Source: Mycoemilia scoparia
Taxonomy: Eukaryota > Kickxellomycota > Kickxellomycetes > Kickxellales > Kickxellaceae
Reading direction: 5' to 3'
NCBI GenBank assembly: GCA_027575805.1
Contig: JANBPU010000001.1
Location: 186,001-250,000, forward strand
Length of the DNA: 64,000 nt
Below, piece after piece: positions 47,301 through 56,112 of this stretch (position 1 is the stretch's first letter; each line of letters opens with the position of its first letter). The notes beneath the pieces are model-generated. The model was not told the origin of the DNA, searched no databases, and worked only from the letters and a program-made list of their open reading frames with translations. The position numbers and the translations under genes were made by a program.

Positions 47301-49261
47301 AAAACCCAACATCTGCTCCCTGCGAAAAGTCTGGCTGCTGCCGCACTGATCCTGTGTTCTTGTATGATACAAGCCTTTTCATTGACGACATGGCAGCAGA
47401 GGAAGTATGGCGTGATATCCGCCGTCGTAGTGCTATAAATGATGCCATATCCAAGGACAGGCGCTCATGGCTGGCCGAGCAGTTCAACATGGAAACTTTG
47501 CTTTCCATGCCCTTCCCTGATCCGCCAAAGTCTTCGGATCCAACCGAAATGAACATGCCATTTTCATCACTACCAAATAAAAATGGTGATCAAAATCCAG
47601 AAGTGGCTCGCATCCCAATGCTAAAGCGTTTCGCTTCTTCCTCTCTTCTTCGTCGTCACTCTACGGTCGAGTTTTCAAAGATGGCAAATGCTGCACAGTC
47701 ATGGCTGAATCCTAATTCATGGCCATGTCCCCCTCCCCCAGTTCTTGCTACCAATGCCAAGCATGCTCCTTCTAACAGCTCTTCATCCATGCTGTCTGGA
47801 AAGCAAGCATCTTCTCTTGGCATAAAGAATACTCTGAATTCCCATACCGTAGAGAGGGCTTCTTCAGAAACAAAACCACTTGATGATCGCATGTCATTGT
47901 TTATGGATACCTTCGAGAAGGAGCTCCGAAGGTTTGGAAAAGAGGCTGACCGTCTTGAGAAGCTTGTATCGACTATGAGTCAGGGAGACACGCTTGCTGA
48001 GAAACCCAACTCGTTTAACCGTAATCCAAAAGCACACTCTGTGCGAGCATCTGTAGCATCTGAGAGCAGTATTGCTTCATCTTCTGTTGATTCTGCTTTT
48101 GTATCTTACCAATTCCCATTTGCTAGCCATGGTACCATATCTCCCTCCATGCAATCTGACAAACTGCTTTCATGGACACAAGGGAAGAGGGTATCGCTCA
48201 TGAGCAATAAGACTCCAAGTGGAGCCACCATTTGCAATTCTACGCCAGCAAGCTTGGAAAATAGCAAACGAAACTTGCCCCACCCTGATACAGTAGAGGA
48301 AGCCAGCAATGACGTTACGCTGCAGATTCAAAGACTTGAGTTCGAGAGAGAGAAGTTGGTTGAAGAATGCCAAAGCTATAAGGCTATTATCAAAAGTCAA
48401 CACAACGAGATTTGTCAGCAGGAAGAGAGCCTTCAGGATTTGCAAAAGAAGTACGAAAATCTTGCGGTGCTTATAGATTACCCCGATAACACCAAGAAAT
48501 TCACCAATTCGCAAAGCACTTTGAATAGCGAAAGAAGCTTGAAAACTAGGCAGACATCATCTCAACGCCCAGTCAGCACCTCAGTGATCCCAAGCAACAA
48601 GGCGCCCATCGAAAAGCAGCGGCATTCACTGTATGCCCAAAAGCCTGCAAATGTGGCTCCAAAGACACTTGCGCCAGAAGCAACTATAGTAGCTCCTCTA
48701 TTGGTTAAGGATCCCAATGTCAAGTCCACGCGTTCTTCTTCTCAATCAAATGCCATCAAAGACTCTCCAAAGTCCAAGATACCCAAACTAAAGGCCGACT
48801 CAAATGCTCGAAAGAGCATATCTCTTACTGAAGCACATCTCAACAACAAAACTAGGCGCGAGTTGCTCACAAAGATCCAAGACCTTGAGCAGCAGCTTGC
48901 TGAGGCCAAGCGATTGGTATCAGAATTGGAAAAACAAAAGATTTTGGTTGGAGCGCTTGAGGCAAGTTTGTTGAGTTCAGAGAGCCAGCTCAAGCAGCTC
49001 CGTAACAAATATGACATGTGTAGCAGGGAGGCCATTCGCACAGCCTCGGAAGCAAAGACGATGCGTGCATTGGTAAACAGCCTAAAGAGTCAGCTCCGCG
49101 ATGCCAACTCGGCAATTGAAGCCGAGTCCAAAGATCGCGATACATGGAAAAACCTGTGCATGGATCTCCAAGACGAGGTATACGAGCGGCGAGCAATACT
49201 TCGAAGAAAAAAGCTTGGTTTGTTCTGCCTTGACTGGAATTCAAGCCCTCGAGTTGTATAA
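44369..49261 (+). CDS. Kinesin motor protein, kinesin-4-like
   Basis: Single exon, 1630 residues from the first in-frame ATG at 44369; the frame is closed by a stop at 44318, so no upstream ATG exists without splicing. The N-terminal motor spans about 52-475: [10 protein letters not shown], P-loop GQTCSGKT at 188-195 (family usually GQTGSGKT or GQTASGKT), [12 protein letters not shown] (switch I), [12 protein letters not shown] (switch II) and [12 protein letters not shown] at the end. [23 protein letters not shown] and [11 protein letters not shown] resemble kinesin-4 (KIF4/KIF21/KIF27) more than kinesin-1 or -5. A roughly 30-residue insertion near 229-258 and a Ser/Thr-rich insertion near 70-100 lie within the motor. 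The rest is interrupted coiled coil with basic Ser-rich linkers. It should move on microtubules; cargo is unknown. The subfamily is tentative. Confidence 0.9.
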   Translation: [1630 protein letters not shown]

Positions 49262-49946
49262 CAATATTCTTGTCATAAACAACTTGCATTCATATAATAT
49301 ATATTGTATTGATCATTGTTATAATTAGTATTTTTTAGCTATTTTGGTTTATAATCTTTATTTATTATAATAACATTTTTGGATATTGTATAAACCTCAC
49401 TACGCCTTATTATTCTTGATAAGAGAATTTGGTAAAATATCCTTGATGCTTCATACCAACTCGATGCCCAGAAAGCTTTTTTGTAAATATGGATGGTAAT
49501 TTTTGAAGGGCACCTTTTGGTGGCCAGCGATTATAGGGGCAATCACAGCCAAATGACTGACTAACCTTTCAAAAACAATCTCCCATGTGATCTATTGATA
49601 GAACTTCACCACTAATGCAGCCTCTAGTATTTGTGCTTTCCTCAAAAAGATCAAGAAATATAGCTAAGGGGTTTTGTTTGAGCGATAACGCAATGTCATT
49701 ATTTTTAAGGGATTCGGCCAATAGTTTACTGTTTACTCAATGCACCAAACACAAACCACGATTATTTAATCCCCTCTTCATGGTCCACTGGGATCAGAAT
49801 GTTGGGAGTGGTTGTGATATCAAGGGCTTCAACTATGTTGTGCTTGTCGTCACTACTCTTTGCTTTGGATTTCCAATGTTTGTTTATAGTTGCAATTAGT
49901 ACTATCCAGAGCACGCCTATCTATTTTATATTTACTTTTTACCTGG
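49262..49946. other. Intergenic with element copy D
   Basis: About 685 bp between the kinesin and peptidase genes. It holds inverted-repeat element copy D and AT-rich sequence. Forward open frames at 49615-49899 and 49799-50017 are short and featureless, and the second overlaps the peptidase gene in another frame. Confidence 0.65.
49488..49588 (+). mobile_element. MITE-like inverted-repeat element, copy D
   Basis: About 101 bp with left end TATGGATGGTAATTTTTGAA, middle GGGCACCTTTTGGTGGCCA and TTATAGGGGCAATCACAGCC, and right end ACCTTTCAAAAACAATCTCC then CAT. It shares the ACTAACC right-half sequence with copies A and B, placing it in that subfamily. Confidence 0.88.
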
Positions 49947-52199
49947 ATGCTGTTGCCTTCTTTGCCTGTCGCTCTGTGCACCGTTGTTGGAATGTCGGCA
50001 ATTGCCAATGGTGCTAGCAAGGGTGCATTTTCTCCCGAAGACCTAGTTCAAGCACCGCGATTTAAGGGGAGTATCGCCGTTTCTCCTGAGGGGAGCGCTT
50101 TTTCATGGCTAGAGTCTACCTTCTCGATAAAGGATGGAAAGCCAGCCACCAAGCTGCAGTTTGGTAGAGACCTTGACGCTTCAAAGCAGCAAGAGTCGTT
50201 GTTTACCCTTCTTGAGCAGGGTGAGGGTCTTGGTGGCCAGATAAGCAATGTTATATGGCTGGATGCTGAGACTATTGCCTTTTTGGTAAATAAGGAAGAT
50301 GGCAGCGAGGTCTCGACCCTTTATGCTATCCCTGTCTTAAGTAGCAATGGCGACAACAAACCATCTCCATTAAAGATCGGCGAGTTTCCCATCTTTGTAG
50401 ACAACCTCAAATACAACTCCAGGTCAAAAAAGCTTGTGTTCACTGCTGAAGTTTATGCAAATGAAAGCCTAGCAGACACCGCTGAGCATAACTTACGCGA
50501 AAAGAAGCGCATTGACACTGCTCAGGCCTACGATGACCTATGGATTCGTCACTGGGATACATTTGTTACCGAAAAGAGAAACCAGGTGTTTTCTCAGAGT
50601 TTGTCGCTTTGTGACGACCAGAGCTGCAAGGAGAATAGTGACAAGAGTGGCGTGAATATTTATAAACTCCATGATGAGCCTGTGTGCATTTCGAATCAGC
50701 CAGAGGGTGCTGAGTCTCCGCTCGATGTTTCTAATGGGTTCCAGCTTTCTTTGGATGGAAAGTATATTGCTTTTAATGCCAAGTATCCCAACAGACAATA
50801 TGCTTGGTCCACAAAGAATGACATCTATATTGCAGCCACAGATGGGCGCGATCCAGCAAAGTCTCTTACTTCTGATAACCAGGGCGCATGCTCTAGTCCA
50901 GCATTTTCTCAGGATGGACGCTATTTGGCATGGCTACAAATGAGTACTCCCGGATATGAAGCAGATATCAACAGGGTCATCATTTTTGACACAAAGGAAG
51001 AAAAGTATGTTCAAGTGCTTGAGGATTGGGACAGATCGCCTTCATCGATCATTTTCTCAGAGGATAGTTCCAAAATCCTCGTAACGTTTGAAGAAGATGC
51101 TAGAGAGAAGCTTGGTATCATAGATGTTGAAAAGAATAGCATTAAAGTCCTTTTGAAGGAGAATTCTGTTAGCTTTGCCTCCAAAGTCTTTGGGGAAAAG
51201 GTTTATCTTAACATCCATGCAATTGACAAGCCTAATGACATCTATACTTTGAATATTAATACCAACGAGCTTCACAGAAGGACATTCCTTGGCGACTACA
51301 TCTTAAATAAAGCACAGCTAGGAAAGGCCGAAGATTTTGAATTCGTTGGTGCCAACAATGATACTGTTCATGGGCTTATGGTGCGTCCATATGGATTTGA
51401 TCCCAAAAAGAAATATCCAGTGGCTTTCCTCATCCACGGTGGTCCACAAGGTTCCTGGACCGACTCATGGTCTACTCGATGGAACCCAGCCATATACGCT
51501 GCATCTGGATTTGTGACGGTGATGGTCAACTTCCATGGATCAACCGGTTATGGCCAAGAATTCTGCGACTCTATAAAGGAAAATTGGGGCGGATGGCCAT
51601 TTGAGGACCTTATGAGGGGACTCGACCATGTCATTGAGACATACCCCTTCGTCGATTCTGATAAACTTGCTGCTCTGGGAGCCTCCTATGGTGGTTACAG
51701 CATAAACTGGATCAACGGACATACTGATCGCTTCCGCTGCTTGGTCAACCATGATGGAATGTTTTCATCAATCAGTACATACTATTCAACTGAGGAGTTA
51801 TACTTCCCCGAAAGGGAATTTGGCGGCGTCCCATGGGATCCTGAAGCCAGAAAGGTATACGAAAAATGGTCGCCAGAAAAGTATGTTTCCAACTGGAAGA
51901 CTCCGTGTTTGGTTATACATGGTGGCAAGGACTATCGTCTTACTGATACTGAAGGATTTTCAACATTTACCGCATTGCGCCGCCAAAATATCCCTGCGCG
52001 TCTTCTATATTTCCCAGATGAAAACCACTGGGTTTTGAAAAATGGAAATTCGCTTCGCTGGCATCGTGAGGTCCTTCAATGGATAACTCATTGGACAGCA
52101 AGCCAGAAAGTAAAGCCTGTTTTAGCACAAAAGGTCTTCCCGACAAACGCAAATGGAATCAAGCTAAACCAGTTTGTTATCCAAGCCGAGAAAGAGTAA
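49947..52199 (+). CDS. DPP5: Secreted S9 family dipeptidyl/acyl peptidase, DPP5-like
   Basis: Single exon, 750 residues from the ATG at 49947, chosen because it starts a clean signal peptide (MLLPSLPVALCTVVGMSAIA); an upstream TTG in frame is not needed. Serine peptidases of family S9 remove dipeptides or acylated residues from short peptides. The N-terminal beta-propeller (about 30-470) is followed by an alpha/beta hydrolase domain: FLIHGGPQGSW, then GASYGGYS with nucleophile Ser580, HGGKDYRLTD with Asp662 and DENHWV with His694. The layout and length (about 720 aa) match secreted fungal DPP-V. Several N-x-S/T sites fit passage through the ER. It has no C-terminal anchor. Confidence 0.92.
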   Translation: MLLPSLPVALCTVVGMSAIANGASKGAFSPEDLVQAPRFKGSIAVSPEGSAFSWLESTFSIKDGKPATKLQFGRDLDASKQQESLFTLLEQGEGLGGQISNVIWLDAETIAFLVNKEDGSEVSTLYAIPVLSSNGDNKPSPLKIGEFPIFVDNLKYNSRSKKLVFTAEVYANESLADTAEHNLREKKRIDTAQAYDDLWIRHWDTFVTEKRNQVFSQSLSLCDDQSCKENSDKSGVNIYKLHDEPVCISNQPEGAESPLDVSNGFQLSLDGKYIAFNAKYPNRQYAWSTKNDIYIAATDGRDPAKSLTSDNQGACSSPAFSQDGRYLAWLQMSTPGYEADINRVIIFDTKEEKYVQVLEDWDRSPSSIIFSEDSSKILVTFEEDAREKLGIIDVEKNSIKVLLKENSVSFASKVFGEKVYLNIHAIDKPNDIYTLNINTNELHRRTFLGDYILNKAQLGKAEDFEFVGANNDTVHGLMVRPYGFDPKKKYPVAFLIHGGPQGSWTDSWSTRWNPAIYAASGFVTVMVNFHGSTGYGQEFCDSIKENWGGWPFEDLMRGLDHVIETYPFVDSDKLAALGASYGGYSINWINGHTDRFRCLVNHDGMFSSISTYYSTEELYFPEREFGGVPWDPEARKVYEKWSPEKYVSNWKTPCLVIHGGKDYRLTDTEGFSTFTALRRQNIPARLLYFPDENHWVLKNGNSLRWHREVLQWITHWTASQKVKPVLAQKVFPTNANGIKLNQFVIQAEKE

Positions 52200-52373
52200 C
52201 CATGACTTCATTTTCAACAGTGTTTCATTTCTATAGTTACCAGTTTAACATGTGTTTCAATAAATATTTTTAACCACAATATTTAAGCCAACACATGCCC
52301 AGATTTCGCACAAACCAATTTGTATGCAATTCCTGGGGATCTATGTTGTTTAAGGCCATATGAAATCTGGTCA

Positions 52374-52475
52374 TATGGGTAATGATTTTCGAAGGGTACC
52401 TTTTGGTGACTGACAATTATAGAGGCAATCACCATTTGCTGACAGACGGTCACACTTCAAAAATAACCACCCATA
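52374..52475 (+). mobile_element. MITE-like inverted-repeat element, copy E
   Basis: 102 bp bounded by TATGGG and CCCATA with TA flanks. The left end TGGGTAATGATTTTCGAAGG and right end CTTCAAAAATAACCACCCA are imperfect inverted repeats. Its GGTCACACTTCAAAAATAAC right half groups it with copy C. GGTACCTTTTGGTGACTGAC and ATTATAGAGGCAATCACC are the diverged middle blocks. Confidence 0.85.
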
Positions 52476-52488
52476 TTGGTGCTATTTA

Positions 52489-52590
52489 AAGATTACTGAC
52501 CTAAAATTGATGATTAAGCATTTTATTACTCCTATGGAGGTAGCTGTATGCCACATACACTAACATTTGTAAGATTGCTGACCTAAAATT
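52489..52590 (+). mobile_element. Short retroposon-like insertion 2 with 20-bp flanking repeats
   Basis: A 62-bp core (52509-52570) nearly identical to 29634-29695 sits exactly between two copies of AAGATTRCTGACCTAAAATT (52489-52508 and 52571-52590, one mismatch). The flanking repeat is unrelated to that at the 29.6-kb copy, so it belongs to the site and not the element. This is what a target-site duplication looks like. Confidence 0.75.
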
Positions 52591-52623
52591 TGTCAGATCA
52601 ATGGATATGCTCTCCCATAAGAT

Positions 52624-55600
52624 ATGCAAGAAATTAAACTCAATACAAATTTTGGTGATATCAAAACAGCCCTAGCAAAAAGCATCCAAGAACATATATT
52701 TTTTTGGCAAGCTAAACACCTAGGGCAAAAAATGGAAGTCAAAACAGAAGTAGAAATGAAAGACCACGCGGTGATAAACCTCAACCCCGGACTATTTGCC
52801 GTTGGCAGATCAGCAGAGTGGTCAGAGCGCAACCGAACACTGCTCACAGATATCCATCCCTTCAAATCAGAGTTGGTAGCATGTGTTGGTGGTAAAAAGG
52901 CAAAAGAAGAACTCTCTGTAAGTAAACTCTAATATTGTACTTTCCTTGGATTTATTATATTTTGAGCGAAAGTATCTTTACAAAATGTTTAACAAATAAT
53001 AGCATCCAGAGACTGTTTTCGAGCAAGATCTAAATGTATATTTCATAAAGTGGAATAACATACCAGACAATCGTCGTGCGGTAAGACAATGTTGCAGATA
53101 AGCTAGAGCATTAATATAATTAAACTAAAAGATTGTTTATTGGCCTATGAACATAAATTTTAGTTTATAAACGATACGCATTCGATATTTATGTCTTTAC
53201 AAGAACTTGCGAAATCACAAGAGCTGATGGAGGTCCAAGAAGATGGGGAAGAGGCTTTGTAAGCACAAATGGCCTGACTTTGCATGCACAAAATTTATAT
53301 AGAGTTGCACATATATCTATTGTTTTTTATTGTTTTTTAATAGGGTTGAAAGAGTCGGAATGGAACACCTACTAAAACTCAGCACTTATTATCGGGATTC
53401 TATAATGCGCCATTTGAGCATACTTCAGGTAAATATATATACATATGCAATGAATAGGGCGTATAATAATTTTATATATACTCTAATCATTACGAATTGT
53501 GCTAAAATAAATTAACGGTACATCTATTTTTAGGGTGAGGTGCTGGATGATTGTGATACTGAAAACGGCCAGGCCAATGAAGAGGCCCAAGCATTCCAAT
53601 ATATACACGCTCTCTGGCAGCTATGCGAGATATTTTATTTTTACCTCACATCTCCACAGGATCAAGTTCAAGACCACTACATCGACTGGCTAAACAAGAA
53701 TTTCCCATCACCATCGACAATGGAAGGCCAAAGCATTATTTCAGACTCTGATCCTGTAAACCACGAAGGTTTTTGGAGTTATTTAACCAAGTATGCCTAA
53801 ACTTCGAAACTCTTGCTCACACGTCCTGAATTATGAAAACCCTATTTGACAACTTGTTTGGAAAATATTCTTGCTTTGTGAAATAGGTTGATAATTCGCG
53901 GTCAACTAGAAACCGCAGCTCAATTTCTAGACTATGTGATAGACTCACCACTTGATGCGTCAGAATCTGCTGAAGAGATAAAGGTAACTTTGATATGATG
54001 TTTTTAAGGAGTATCATATAAATGCTTCATTTGATTATGATCTTGATCTAAAAAACACCCTTTGCTACCACAACCATTGCTATTGGATATTATCATTTAA
54101 TTTTTGTAGAATCTTGTGGTGGGAATGCCACTAAGACACGAGGAAACAAGCATTTCGGCGTATAATACAAAGTGGAGAGATTGGCATAATCGTTGCAGAA
54201 TGATTTATAGAGCTATGGAAGGTGGCGAAGAAAATGACGAGGCTTGGTCACATCTACACAAATTGGTCAGCCTGTTGCAAGGAGACGAAGAGTCTATAAT
54301 GGAATCATCCCAGTCATGGCAAGAGGCCGTGTGTGCAATGCTTTTGTATAGCCAACCAACCATTACAGTTGCCAATTTCCCGTAAGTTTTGTTATTTTAG
54401 CCCAAAGATGTTGATGGTTTAAATGAATTGATAGGTAACATTGATGTCTATGCTGTAACTTACTCTAGGGACCTTGTCGAGACATGCTTCGGATCCTTTG
54501 GTGTTGAAGAAAGCAGTGCTTTTGACCATGCCACTGTTTCCCTAATAAATGGTAACCTTGGGAAGGTGAGGCTCGTTCTAGTTTCTAGGTACATGATCTC
54601 ATTGATCAAAATGCTAAGGTGCGATATTAATGGCAATGAATACTCTTTTATTTCTAGTTTATTATTCTGTGCAACCAAATTGATTGGTGGTTTGTTGCTC
54701 ATATCACCAACCTATTGTATCATATGGGGTTGCTAGAAGAGCTTGACAGTATGTAAGTATCCATTCTGTTTTCTCTGGTGCTCGACCAGCCTATCATGCC
54801 AGCTAGTTGTACCAGCGTATTGTGAATTCAATTTTTGTACTATTCAATATTTGTAAAAGGTTCCCCGTGGATATGCACGAATACTTTATCACTTCGTATG
54901 CCGAAACCTTGGTTTCCCATTCCAGCTTATGGAGAGTAGCATTGGACTACTTTGCAAACTGCCCTAAGTCTGGCCACGAATTTCTTGAGCAGGTAAGTTT
55001 TGTCCAGAATTTATTATATCACGCAAATCTTGTCAACTACTACATCTTTTCTCAATATTTGATTCTTGCGCTATTCTTATTCCATAGTATGTCCTCCATA
55101 TCCCCCTTACCTCCGACAGAAAGACCAAAAAGTTGATTAATGTATGCCAAACATATGGTCTAGATGATGCAATTACGAAAATATACAAGGCAAGTATTGG
55201 CCAAATTGGAAGTAAAATTCACGTTTTTTTGAATGATATGTATTTAATCACTAGCATGCTGGTATTCATATAGATTATGGCAAAGCAAAAGAGCAACAGA
55301 GATCAATACGGCGCAGCTATTATCAACTATTCAAAAATCAACGATACCCGCAATATTTCTCAAATTGCCAACAACCTCATTTCTGCCTATATTTCTACTG
55401 GTGATCTGAGCTATGTTAAGGTTATCGATAGTGTTATTGGGCTAAATAGCTTGTATACTAGTTCAATGAAATTTTTGTCCCAGTATCGTGATTTCCATGA
55501 GCTATACAAGGTTAGTTATAATCTCCGAATTTCTATATTTGATTAATTATATGAAAAGCTAGCAATTTTTACACAAGTATATAACGGTCAACTTCTCACT

Positions 55601-55965
55601 CTATTTTCCTGTAGTCACAACGCTTTGTCGAGGCTGGGAAGCTATTAGTTTCGTTGCTCACTACCCACACTGCTCCAAGAAAGTTTTGGATCACAATACT
55701 TATCGATGCTATACCTCTTCTTGAAGGCGACGAGCTGGTCTTTGATACATTCGAGACATATGAGCTCATGAGATGTGCGGAAGAGATCGCTACTTCACCC
55801 AGAAAACGAGACTACTTTATGTGTTTGATAAATGCTGGGCAACCTTCAAAAACAGTTCCTAATGATGTAATAGAGTCGTCCATTGCTGAAATGGAACAGC
55901 AAATGCAGGTCTTGAACATGGCATGTGTTCGTAATTTAGCTAGAGCAACTATTGTTCAATATTAG
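52624..55965 (+). CDS. NUP85: Nuclear pore Y-complex nucleoporin Nup85
   Basis: Thirteen exons: 52624-52917, 53003-53080, 53164-53258, 53344-53428, 53534-53790, 53887-53983, 54110-54381, 54469-54565, 54658-54752, 54860-54992, 55088-55189, 55274-55510 and 55615-55965. The joined frame is 730 residues, with every junction in phase. Nup85 is part of the Nup84/Nup107 outer-ring complex of the nuclear pore and binds Seh1. Recognisable blocks are AFQYIHALWQLCEIFYFYLT, RGQLETAAQFLDYV, NQIDWWFVAHITNLLYHMGL, MHEYFITSYAETLVSHSSLW and TFETYELMRCAEEI near the C-terminus, the last typical of Nup85. The length is near that of yeast Nup85 (744 aa). Twelve introns of 83-126 nt contrast with zero to three elsewhere in the window. 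Intron 11 has a GC donor. Confidence 0.92.
55190..55273 (+). other. GC-AG intron in NUP85
   Basis: The exon ending at 55189 (ATATACAAG) is followed by GCAAGT, and the next exon begins after CATATAG at 55273. GT alternatives nearby would break the frame. GCAAGT is the usual donor of the minor GC-AG class of U2 introns. Confidence 0.8.
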
Positions 55966-56112
55966 TACTAGAAATGTCATAAAAATACTTATTTTCATTC
56001 AAGTATATTCACGAATAAAATTTAAGTCAATTTATTTTAATGTGTACTACCGATTTATTAGCTGTACAGCAGAAACAATAAATAATAAAATGAAAAGATA
56101 ATGTGGGCTAAA

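Larger units (their letters stand above)
52200..52623. other. Intergenic with two different element insertions
   Basis: About 420 bp, more than half made of two insertions: inverted-repeat element copy E (52374-52475) and, only 13 bp further, a short insertion with 20-bp flanking repeats (52489-52590). The rest is peptidase 3' sequence and about 30 bp before NUP85, so the NUP85 core promoter must lie within or beside the insertions. Confidence 0.75.

Noticed and set aside
49615..49899. Forward 94-codon frame upstream of the peptidase gene.
   Set aside because: No family match; it ends within the probable peptidase promoter and leader.
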